Source: CAKRZE01 sp045617585
GTDB taxonomy: Bacteria > Bacillota > Clostridia > Oscillospirales > CAG-272
Reading direction: 5' to 3'
Length of the DNA: 10,224 nt
Assembly (NCBI GenBank): GCA_045617585.1
Contig: JAZLIW010000170.1
Span: forward strand, 1-10,224
Below are positions 1 to 6,543 of the stretch, in pieces. A program made the translations under genes and the position numbers. Within the stretch, counting starts at the first letter, position 1. Every line of letters begins with the position of its first letter. The notes under the pieces were generated by a model. That model saw only the letters and a program-made list of their open reading frames with translations, made no database searches and was not told the origin of the DNA.

Positions 1-365
1 CCGCGGAGGAGATCGTTCAGTGCCAGGACGAGCTGATGAAGATCTTCGTTCACCGCGATATCATGGACTACATCATGCGCATCGTCGAGGCGACGAGAGA
101 TTACGAGAACGTCTCCCTCGGCGTTTCTCCCCGCGGCGCGCTGAACCTGATGCGCGTTGCCAAGGGCTTTGCCGCCATCAACGACCGCGATTACGTGATT
201 CCGGACGACGTCAAGGCGGCGGCGCTCCCCGTTCTGCCGCACCGTCTGATCATGACCTCCTCCGCGCGCATCAAGAAGAACGCGGACGTTGACGTCATCC
301 TCGACATCCTTGAACGCGTTTCCGTTCCCACCGAGACCGCGCTCGGAAGCTGGTCCGGAAAATGA
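1..365 (+). CDS. MoxR-family AAA+ ATPase, C-terminal fragment (5' end outside window)
   Basis: Only the last ~120 codons are present; the reading frame is open to the left edge (first full codon at base 3) and stops with TGA at 363-365. The translation matches the C-terminal lid domain of MoxR ATPases: YIMRIVEATRD, then LGVSPRGALNL (the family's L-G-x-SPR signature), then DRDYVIPDDV and VLPHRL. The Walker A and B motifs lie upstream of the window and cannot be checked. MoxR proteins are cytoplasmic AAA+ ATPases thought to act as chaperones that insert cofactors into, or remodel, protein complexes, and they are usually encoded beside DUF58 and membrane partners, as here. The stop codon overlaps the next start as ATGA, so the two genes are probably translationally coupled. 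The family assignment is secure; the client is unknown. Confidence 0.93.
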   Translation, partial: AEEIVQCQDELMKIFVHRDIMDYIMRIVEATRDYENVSLGVSPRGALNLMRVAKGFAAINDRDYVIPDDVKAAALPVLPHRLIMTSSARIKKNADVDVILDILERVSVPTETALGSWSGK

Positions 366-1504
366 TCCCATCCGCCGTTTTTCTGACGCTCGCTGACATG
401 ACGGAGGTCGGAAAATGGGTGAAGATCGGTATGATCGTCGCCGCCTGCCTCGTGATTATGGCGGTGATCTACTTCATCTATTACAAGCTGAAGGATAAAA
501 TGGTCCAGCGGATCGAGTACACGCGTGAATTTTCCGAAAAGGGCGTGTACGAATCCGAGTACGTCACGATGACGGAGACCATAACCAACCGCAGCTGGTG
601 TCCGCTTTTCTTCATCGACATCGAGTCCTATATATACAACGGTCTTCGTCTCGACGACGTTCCGTTCGAGCCGAAAAAAGCGATGCAGTATATGTCGAGC
701 CGCTTCCATCTGCTGCCCTATATGCGGATCAGAAGAAAGCACGAGGTCCACTGCACGGCGCGCGGCTACTACGTCCTCGAGACCATCGATCTGTATTACA
801 ACAAAAAGGTGCGCTATATGAGCGCGCCTGCCGAGCTGTACGTCTATCCGCGCGTCGTTCCGCTCCACGAGGAGGTCATGCCTTCCTCGACGATGCCGGG
901 CGAAAGCGTGACGACGAGACGTCTGTTCATCGATCAGTTCTCCTTCAGCGGCATCCGGGAGTACCGTTCCGGGGACCCGTTCAACAGCGTGAACTTCAAG
1001 GCGACCGCCCGTTCCGCGGCGTTCGGCATCCAGGGACTGAAGGTCAACGCACGCGACTACTGCTCCAACCGTACGATCCTCGTCTATCTCAATTTCCAGA
1101 CGGATATCGACGACAAGATCCCGACGTATATCTACGAGAATATGATGGAACGCGGTCTTTCCTACGCCGCCGCGATCATCCGCGAGGCGAACTACATGGG
1201 GTACCGCGCCGCGTTTGAGGCAAACTGCGTCCTGATCACCGGGGAAAAGAAGATCCAGTTCCCGCTGGGCTCCGGCAGACTCCATCTCGAAGAGATCCTG
1301 AAGGAAATGGCAAAGGTCCGTCCCTCGGTCGGCGTCTCCTTCCTCAGCCTGCTGCAGGAGGGCACGAGAGCCGATATCAACGATATCGAGATCTTCCTTC
1401 TCACGCCCTACGTCAACGACGAGATCGAGGACGAGATCATCAAGTTCCAGGCGAAGGGCAACCACGTTCAGATCGTCAAGCTGGGAATGGGGGAGAAAGA
1501 GTGA
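362..1504 (+). CDS. DUF58 domain-containing protein
   Basis: A 380-residue protein with one clear membrane helix near residues 20-42, then a beta-rich region and the DUF58 core. The diagnostic motif lies at about 197-217: GIREYRSGDPFNSVNFKAT followed by AR, the usual R-x-Y-x-x-GD-x-x-x-x-(I/V)-x-(W/F) signature. DUF58 proteins are related to von Willebrand factor A domains and work with MoxR ATPases. Here the strand where a MIDAS motif (DxSxS) would be expected reads VYLNFQTD (241-248), so a classical metal-binding site seems absent. Most family members have one or two N-terminal helices; this one has one clear helix plus a short hydrophobic stretch at residues 2-11. The chosen ATG overlaps the upstream stop (ATGA); an in-frame ATG at residue 13 (398) is possible but has no better ribosome site. 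It overlaps the next gene by four bases. Biochemical function is unknown. Confidence 0.9.
   Translation: MIPSAVFLTLADMTEVGKWVKIGMIVAACLVIMAVIYFIYYKLKDKMVQRIEYTREFSEKGVYESEYVTMTETITNRSWCPLFFIDIESYIYNGLRLDDVPFEPKKAMQYMSSRFHLLPYMRIRRKHEVHCTARGYYVLETIDLYYNKKVRYMSAPAELYVYPRVVPLHEEVMPSSTMPGESVTTRRLFIDQFSFSGIREYRSGDPFNSVNFKATARSAAFGIQGLKVNARDYCSNRTILVYLNFQTDIDDKIPTYIYENMMERGLSYAAAIIREANYMGYRAAFEANCVLITGEKKIQFPLGSGRLHLEEILKEMAKVRPSVGVSFLSLLQEGTRADINDIEIFLLTPYVNDEIEDEIIKFQAKGNHVQIVKLGMGEKE
1489..1495 (+). promoter_or_regulatory. Ribosome binding site for the GTG-started DUF4129 gene
   Basis: GGGGGAG lies inside the end of the DUF58 gene, five bases before GTG at 1501. It supports the GTG start, which overlaps the DUF58 stop as GTGA. 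This arrangement suggests translational coupling. Confidence 0.6.
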
Positions 1505-2193
1505 AAAAGACAAGATACGAGTGGGATAAAAAACGTCTGATCAAGGTCCTGATCGCGATCGTGATCTTCCTCATCGCCATGCAGGGCTACGCGCATCTCG
1601 GTCTTTACCGCGATCTCGAGCTGGACGACACCTCCCGCTATCTGCATCAGCTCTGCGGGCTGATCATGGGTGCGACCGCGATCTTTGCGGTCCTCACCTT
1701 CCGCAAAGCGATCCCGCAGAAGCTGAAGAAGGACGTCGCGCAGGCGGTCGCTTCCGTCTTCAAGCGGATCAGCCAGGAGGCGGCGAAGGTCGCCAAGGCG
1801 ATCCGTCACGCGCTCGGCATCCCCGATCCGCCGGTCCGCGTCAAGGGAAGGGACGAACGTTCCTTCGTCTTCGACATGGAGGACAACAATCTTTCCCGCC
1901 GCTTCCGTCAGATGGGGAATCAGCTCCGCTGGAAGGATCTCGAGGACAACGCCGACAAGATCCGCTTCATCTATATCAAGTTCATCAACAAGCTGATCAA
2001 GAAGGGCTATAAGTTCAAGACGATCAATACCCCGCTTGAAACGCTGAAGCAATGGAATCTTGAGCACGAGCAGTGTGCTTATATGTTCCCGCTCTATACC
2101 TGCGCGCGGTATTCCGGCGGCAGACGCCCGATCACCGACGAGGAAGTGGAGCAGTCCGAAAAGTATATGAAGATCAACGCAAAAGTGGTCTGA
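1501..2193 (+). CDS. DUF4129 domain-containing membrane protein
   Basis: A 230-residue protein starting at GTG. It has a basic N-terminus, two membrane helices (about 13-30 and 48-66), a Lys/Ala-rich amphipathic stretch (about 68-105) that could be a short coiled coil, and a C-terminal cytoplasmic domain (about 150-222). That domain resembles DUF4129: IRFIYIKFINKLIKKGY, then INTPLETL (the conserved T-P-x-E element), then a MFPLYTCARYSGG segment like the family's Y-x-x-x-R-Y-G-G. DUF4129 is often the C-terminal part of transglutaminase-like membrane proteins encoded with MoxR and DUF58 genes; here it is a separate short protein with no transglutaminase domain. As last gene of the visible operon it is followed by a strong hairpin terminator. 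It is probably a membrane partner of the MoxR/DUF58 pair; the molecular role is unknown. The DUF4129 call is by motif recall and is moderately certain. Confidence 0.75.
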   Translation: MKKTRYEWDKKRLIKVLIAIVIFLIAMQGYAHLGLYRDLELDDTSRYLHQLCGLIMGATAIFAVLTFRKAIPQKLKKDVAQAVASVFKRISQEAAKVAKAIRHALGIPDPPVRVKGRDERSFVFDMEDNNLSRRFRQMGNQLRWKDLEDNADKIRFIYIKFINKLIKKGYKFKTINTPLETLKQWNLEHEQCAYMFPLYTCARYSGGRRPITDEEVEQSEKYMKINAKVV

Positions 2194-2218
2194 ACCGGGA
2201 GAACGGGGCAGGCTGCGC

Positions 2219-2263
2219 AAAGAGAGCGAAGACGGCGGTACAGTCCGCGTCTTCGCTCTCTTT
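2219..2263 (+). terminator. Long-stem hairpin terminator after the MoxR/DUF58/DUF4129 operon
   Basis: A perfect 15-bp stem pairs 2219-2233 with 2249-2263, and is extended by four more pairs around a one-base bulge (2234-2238 with 2245-2248), leaving a 6-base loop TACAGT. The right arm ends in TTT and is followed by CTGTTCC, so the T-tract is weak for an intrinsic terminator. The A-rich left arm also gives T residues on the other strand. It lies 25 bases after the DUF4129 stop and before the next promoter, fitting a transcription boundary or mRNA 3'-end protection. Confidence 0.75.
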
Positions 2264-2282
2264 CTGTTCCGTTCCTGCCGAA

Positions 2283-2297
2283 GCAACCGTGGGTTGC
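2283..2297. repeat. Inverted repeat GCAACC-GTG-GGTTGC, possible operator
   Basis: A perfect 6-bp inverted repeat with a 3-base spacer, 22 bases upstream of the -35 box of the XRE-ARH gene. XRE-family regulators often bind short palindromes near their own promoter, so this could be an autoregulatory operator. It could also be a chance palindrome or a small RNA hairpin; only one copy was noticed in the intergenic region. Confidence 0.25.
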
Positions 2298-2319
2298 GAA
2301 ATAATACTTTCAAAGGTGC

Positions 2320-2347
2320 TTGACTGCCGTCCTTTTTGTGGTATAAT
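2320..2347 (+). promoter_or_regulatory. Sigma-A (sigma-70) type promoter for the XRE-ARH operon
   Basis: TTGACT at 2320-2325 and TATAAT at 2342-2347 are separated by 16 bases, close to the housekeeping consensus. TG at 2339-2340 one base before the -10 gives an extended -10 element. A second TATAAT occurs at 2350-2355 but has no -35 partner. Transcription would begin near 2354, giving a leader of about 30 bases. This AT-rich patch stands out from the GC-rich surroundings. Confidence 0.85.
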
Positions 2348-2382
2348 GATATAATATAAAGATTGGAAAGGAAATATGAGCG

Positions 2383-3969
2383 ATGCTTGCGGAAAAGCTT
2401 AGTTTTCTTCGCTACCGTGCCGGCCTTTCGCAGGAGCGCGTTGCGGAAGCGGCGGGAGTGTCGAGACAGGCGGTTCAGAAATGGGAGCAGGGGACCAGTA
2501 CCCCGGATCTCGCCAAACTGATCGCGCTCGCAAAATTCTTCAACGTTTCCACCGATTACCTGCTGCTCGGCAAGGACGGAAGGAGCGTGGAGCAGCTCCG
2601 CGTCGATAATCGTCCGCTCCCTGCATTTGAGCGGGTGACCCCGTGGGAGGCGTATTACAAAGAACTGCCGACCGAATACCGTCAGTGTACGGAGGAAGGG
2701 AAAGACCTCTCCTCGTTCGAGGCGGTGTTTCAGGCAGTCGCCGGGCTGCCGGACGGAAAGGACAAGGCGGATCTTGCCGATATCCTTTACCGTGCGGTCG
2801 AACGGGCGCCGATCCGTTCCGACTTCGGCTATTCCGAGCCCTCGGATTACGAGTCGATCGTTTCCTGCTCCGCGGCAGGGACCGGAGGAGCGGAGGCAAT
2901 GCGGCTGAAGGTGCCGGGAAAGGAAAGACGCCTCGATCAGATGCGCGGCGCGTTATACGGCAGGATCTGCGGCTGTCTTCTCGGCAAGGCACTGGAGGGC
3001 TGTACCTATGACGAGCTGACCGCGTTTCTGAAAGTGACGGGGAACGATCCGCTCGGCAGGTATCTGACCCGGAGCGATCTTGCGAAGGCGGACGTTTCCT
3101 CTTACGTCTATCCGTTTGAGCAGCGCGTCTTCGGGGACGGGATCCTTGACGGGATGCCGGTGGACGACGATACCAACTATGTCGTCCTCGCACTTCTGCT
3201 CCTCAAGCGATACGGCAGGGGCTTCACGCCCTCCGACGTGGCGGAACTGTGGCTGAGCGCGCAGCCGAAGGACGCGTACTGCACCGCGGAACGCGTGGCG
3301 TTCCGGAATTTCGTTGCCGGATACATGCCGCCGGAATCGGCGCGCTACAAGAATCCCTACCGTGAGTGGATCGGGGCACAGATCCGCGGCGATCTGTTCG
3401 GCTGGATCTGTCCGGCGGATCCGACGCAGGCTGCGTCCATGGCGTTCCGGGACGCCTCGGTTTCTCACGTCAAAAACGGGATCTACGGTGAAATGTGGGT
3501 CTCCGCCATGCTTGCCGCGGTGGGCGGCGGCGCGAGGATCGGGGAGGCAATGGAAATCGGTCTTCAGCAGATCCCGTCGTCATCCCGTCTGCACGAGGCG
3601 ATCGGTAAAGTGCTCGCGGGCTTCCGCGCCGGCGTGACGGCTGACGCGTTCTTTTCGGATTTCCACGTCCGCTGGCAGGATACCAACCCGAACCACTGGT
3701 GCCATACGGTTTCCAATGCCGAGATCGTCGCAGCGTCGCTGCTGTACGGCGGCGGAGACTACGGCCGGTCCGTCTGCCTTGCGGTCTCGCAGGGCTTCGA
3801 TACCGACTGCAACGGAGCCACCGTCGGTTCCGTGGTCGGAGAAGCACTCGGCTATTCCGGCATCCCGGACTGCTGGACCTCCAAGATCGCGGGAACGCTG
3901 TACACCACGATCTTCGGATATGAAAAGGTCAGCGTGGACCGTCTCGCAGAGGAAGCGCTCGCGCTGTGA
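2383..3969 (+). CDS. XRE-family HTH regulator fused to an ADP-ribosylglycohydrolase domain
   Basis: A 528-residue two-part protein. Residues about 5-62 form a Cro/CI-type helix-turn-helix (LSQERVAEAAGVSRQAVQKW, then STPDLAKLIALAKFFNVSTDYLL). A linker (about 78-165, with TPWEAYYKELPTEYRQ) leads to an ADP-ribosylglycohydrolase (ARH/DraG-type, PF03747-like) domain from about 185. ARH landmarks are MRGALYGRICGCLLGKALEG near 187-206, the acidic metal motif VDDDTN (260-265), ADPTQAASMAFRDASVSH (345-362), and GFDTDCNGATVGSVVGEALG (471-490) supplying the second Asp pair. DraG-like enzymes use two Mg2+ ions held by these Asp residues to cleave ADP-ribose from proteins or small molecules. The last motif has Cys where DraG has Thr. 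No signal peptide or membrane helix, so it is cytoplasmic. ATG 2383 lies 10 bases after AGGA at 2369-2372; an ATG at 2376 is out of frame and stops after eight codons. It is the first gene after a strong promoter. The sensing role is inference. Confidence 0.88.
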   Translation: MLAEKLSFLRYRAGLSQERVAEAAGVSRQAVQKWEQGTSTPDLAKLIALAKFFNVSTDYLLLGKDGRSVEQLRVDNRPLPAFERVTPWEAYYKELPTEYRQCTEEGKDLSSFEAVFQAVAGLPDGKDKADLADILYRAVERAPIRSDFGYSEPSDYESIVSCSAAGTGGAEAMRLKVPGKERRLDQMRGALYGRICGCLLGKALEGCTYDELTAFLKVTGNDPLGRYLTRSDLAKADVSSYVYPFEQRVFGDGILDGMPVDDDTNYVVLALLLLKRYGRGFTPSDVAELWLSAQPKDAYCTAERVAFRNFVAGYMPPESARYKNPYREWIGAQIRGDLFGWICPADPTQAASMAFRDASVSHVKNGIYGEMWVSAMLAAVGGGARIGEAMEIGLQQIPSSSRLHEAIGKVLAGFRAGVTADAFFSDFHVRWQDTNPNHWCHTVSNAEIVAASLLYGGGDYGRSVCLAVSQGFDTDCNGATVGSVVGEALGYSGIPDCWTSKIAGTLYTTIFGYEKVSVDRLAEEALAL

Positions 3970-3981
3970 AACGTCATATTC

Positions 3982-3997
3982 CGGAGCGGACGCTCCG
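3982..3997 (+). repeat. Short intergenic hairpin between the two ARH genes
   Basis: CGGAGC pairs with GCTCCG around a GGAC loop, 12 bases after the XRE-ARH stop. It is followed by A-rich sequence, not a T-tract, so it is unlikely to be an intrinsic terminator. It could stabilise or process the mRNA between the cytoplasmic regulator and the lipoprotein, or be incidental. Confidence 0.4.
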
Positions 3998-4011
3998 ACA
4001 AAATAATTAGT

Positions 4012-4020
4012 AAAGGAAGA
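4012..4020 (+). promoter_or_regulatory. Ribosome binding site of the ARH lipoprotein gene
   Basis: AAAGGAAGA ends six bases before ATG 4027. It supports this start, which is also the one that gives a proper lipoprotein signal peptide. Confidence 0.6.
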
Positions 4021-4026
4021 AAGATC

Positions 4027-6516
4027 ATGAAAAGAACGGTATCGAGCCTTCTTGCTTTCCTGCTCCTCGTTTCCTGCTTCCTGTTCTCCTGCGAGAAACC
4101 GGAAGAGCCGGGGAAAGAGACGGACCCCGTTTCTTCTCCGGCGGAGAGCGTTATTCCCGCGCCTCCGGAGGGAGAAAAGGTCGTCCTGACCGAGGAAACG
4201 ATCCGCGATAAGATCGCGGGCTCCTGGGTCGCGCAGATGGTCGGCGTGACGTGGGGCGCATCGACCGAGTTCCGCTGGCAGGGGACGATCATTCCCGACG
4301 CCGATATCCCGCAGTGGAAGCCCTCGCTCGTCAACGACGCCTTCGGGCAGGACGACCTGTACGTCGAGATCCCCTTCCTCGACGCGATGCGGGATCACGG
4401 CTTCGACTGCGATCTGAAGACCCTTGCGGATTATTTCCGCGATTCCCGTTTCGGTCTTGCGCACGCCAACTATCAGGGCAGGCTCAATCTGCAGAACGGG
4501 ATCGAGGCGCCCGACAGCGGCTCGTATCTCTATAACTACCATGCCGACGACATCGACTGGCAGATCGAAGCGGACTTCCTCGGCAACTTCTACCCCGGCA
4601 TGGTCTCCGCCGCCGCTGCCCGTTCCTTTGAGATCGGGCATATCATGAACTACGGCGACGGCGTGTACGGCGGCGTTTACGTCGCGGCGATGCACGCGGC
4701 GGCGTTCACCGCACGGGATCTTGCCGAGGTCATCGAGGCAGGCAGACAGTCGATCCCGGAGGGGACCAAGTTCCGTGCCGTGATCGACGAGGTCACCGCC
4801 TGCTACGAGGACGGGATGACGTGGGAGGAATGCTGGCAGCAGATCGAGGAGCATTGGGGTCTGGACGACAAATGCCCCGAATGCTCCGGGCAGATGAACA
4901 TCGACGCAAAGATCAACGCCGCGTATATCCTGATGGGCCTCCTCTGGGGCGAGGGCGATTTCACCGAGACCATGCGGATCTCGATGCGCGGCGGGCAGGA
5001 TTCCGACTGCAATCCTTCTTCTTCCGCCGCGATCCTCGGCACGCTGTACGGTCTGTCCGGGTTGGAAGATAAATACGTCTCGGACGTCGATTACACGGGC
5101 ACGAAGTTTGCCTATACCGACGATACGCTGAACGACTGCATTGAGATCAGTCTGAAACTTGCACAAGACGCGATGAGATCCGTCGGCTATGAAAAGACGG
5201 ATGCGGGCTGGGCCGTCATCCGCGAGGAGGGCGTCACGCCCGTTCCCTTCGAGCAGTGGCCCGACGACGAGCTCTGCCCGTATTTCGAGCTGACCGTCGG
5301 CAGCGGGGGCAAGATCATGATGAAGACGGCGTTCGTCCTTCCGAAGGGCGTCGACCGTTCCGAACTGGACGTGACCTTCGACTTCGGCGACGGGATGAAG
5401 ATCCCCGGTCTGGTCTCTTCCTATCAGTATCTCGCGGACGGGACCTATACCGTAAAGCTCGCCGCGTCTGCGGGCGGCAAGAGCGTGACCGTGGAACGGA
5501 CGGTCGAGATCGTCGGTGCGGGAGTCTCCCGCGGGTTCCGCATGACGCCTTCCTGCTCCGTTACTTCTCCGGCGGGCGGCGGCAGCCGGGATATCGGCGT
5601 GATCACCGACGGCTTTATCCCGAAGCCGGGCGCGGATAACGCGACCCAGTACGATACCTTCGTCGGTGCGCCGGAAAGCAGCGTCTGGTACGCGCTGAAC
5701 TTTGACCACAAGGTGACGGTGACCGGCGTCAGCTTCTCCGAGGGCGCGCATTTCAACAACGGCGGCTGGTTCAAAAAGACCCCGACCGTGGAGGTCCTGA
5801 AGGACGGCAAATGGGTCAAAGCGGAAAGCTCCGTTTCTCCGCTGTATATGGAGGTCGATTCCGAGGCATCGCAGGGTAATCCCTTCGAGACCTTCGTCTT
5901 CACGCTGGCGGAGCCCGTCAAATGTGAGGGCGTGCGCCTGACCGGCGTGCCGGGCGGTTCCAACGGATTTGCCTCCTGCAGTGAGATGGACGTGCTGTTT
6001 TCCGAGGTCGAGGATCCGACCTACGAGGACCCGGACGCGGACTTTATCGCAAACGCGATCATTCTCGTCTCCGAGAACAACCCCACCGGTGCGGGCTGCA
6101 AGGATATCGAGGTCATCCGTGACGGCATCGTCCCGAAGAGAGGCGCGGACCACGGTTCCGCGCAGTACGATACCTTCCGCGGACGCGCCGACGAGCACGA
6201 GGAATATTACGGCTACCTCTTCCGCAGTCTGCACGAGATCTCCTCGGTCTCCTTTACCGACGGCGAGCATTTCGGCAACGGCGGCTGGTTCCGCGACGGG
6301 GATATCGCAGTGGAGGTGCTGGTGGACGGAGAATGGGAGGTCGTCAGCGCTTCCGTTTCCCCGAAGTATCCGAAGGGGGATACGAACGGGATCTTCGCCG
6401 ATTATACGACCTACGTCTTTACCTTTGATCCGGTCACCTGCGGCGGCTTCCGCGTCATCGGTACCGCGGGCGGCTCGGCAAACTTCACCGGCTGCTCCGA
6501 GCTTACCGCAAAATAA
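4027..6516 (+). CDS. Surface lipoprotein: ADP-ribosylglycohydrolase + PKD-like domain + two C-terminal repeat modules
   Basis: An 829-residue protein. The N-terminus has two basic residues, a hydrophobic stretch and a lipobox LFSC ending at Cys22, followed by a Pro/Glu-rich linker (23-50), so it should be lipid-anchored outside the cell. Residues about 54-390 are an ADP-ribosylglycohydrolase domain: IRDKIAGSWVAQMVGVTWGA (59-78), GQDDLYVEIPFLDAM (107-121, likely metal Asp109/110), ADDIDWQIEADF (173-184), YGDGVYGGVYVAAMHAAAF and RGGQDSDCNPSSSAAILGTL (321-340, Asp325/327). Residues about 430-498 resemble a PKD domain (FDFGDG, then YQYLADGTYTVKL). Two homologous modules follow (about 510-658 and 680-829), each with QYDTF, G-x-HF-x-NGGWF and a Cys pair 18 residues apart; they look discoidin (F5/8 type C)-like and may bind carbohydrate or surfaces. 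It starts 57 bases after the XRE-ARH stop, probably in one operon. The real substrate is unknown: an ADP-ribosyl or another N-/O-glycosidic bond is possible. Confidence 0.9.
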   Translation: MKRTVSSLLAFLLLVSCFLFSCEKPEEPGKETDPVSSPAESVIPAPPEGEKVVLTEETIRDKIAGSWVAQMVGVTWGASTEFRWQGTIIPDADIPQWKPSLVNDAFGQDDLYVEIPFLDAMRDHGFDCDLKTLADYFRDSRFGLAHANYQGRLNLQNGIEAPDSGSYLYNYHADDIDWQIEADFLGNFYPGMVSAAAARSFEIGHIMNYGDGVYGGVYVAAMHAAAFTARDLAEVIEAGRQSIPEGTKFRAVIDEVTACYEDGMTWEECWQQIEEHWGLDDKCPECSGQMNIDAKINAAYILMGLLWGEGDFTETMRISMRGGQDSDCNPSSSAAILGTLYGLSGLEDKYVSDVDYTGTKFAYTDDTLNDCIEISLKLAQDAMRSVGYEKTDAGWAVIREEGVTPVPFEQWPDDELCPYFELTVGSGGKIMMKTAFVLPKGVDRSELDVTFDFGDGMKIPGLVSSYQYLADGTYTVKLAASAGGKSVTVERTVEIVGAGVSRGFRMTPSCSVTSPAGGGSRDIGVITDGFIPKPGADNATQYDTFVGAPESSVWYALNFDHKVTVTGVSFSEGAHFNNGGWFKKTPTVEVLKDGKWVKAESSVSPLYMEVDSEASQGNPFETFVFTLAEPVKCEGVRLTGVPGGSNGFASCSEMDVLFSEVEDPTYEDPDADFIANAIILVSENNPTGAGCKDIEVIRDGIVPKRGADHGSAQYDTFRGRADEHEEYYGYLFRSLHEISSVSFTDGEHFGNGGWFRDGDIAVEVLVDGEWEVVSASVSPKYPKGDTNGIFADYTTYVFTFDPVTCGGFRVIGTAGGSANFTGCSELTAK

Positions 6517-6543
6517 AGGCATTCCGCTGAAAGAAATCGAAAA

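Noticed and set aside
191..1513. A 440-codon minus-strand frame over the MoxR tail and DUF58 gene
   Set aside because: In-register shadow of the DUF58 gene, with low-complexity Asp/Arg/Leu-rich translation and no family motif.
1468..2313. A 281-codon minus-strand frame over the DUF4129 gene
   Set aside because: In-register shadow of the DUF4129 gene; it also runs through the terminator hairpin.
2073..2354. A 93-codon plus-strand frame spanning the DUF4129 end, terminator and promoter
   Set aside because: It reads through a hairpin terminator and a promoter and its first half is a shadow of the DUF4129 gene.
2376..2402. An eight-codon reading frame (ATG to TAG) overlapping the XRE-ARH start, possible leader peptide
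   Set aside because: Its ATG is only three bases from the AGGA ribosome site, and it overlaps the real start at 2383, which is better spaced; nothing suggests attenuation.
3982..3997. Hairpin after XRE-ARH considered as an intrinsic terminator
   Set aside because: No T-tract follows it and no new promoter is visible before the lipoprotein gene, so the operon probably continues.
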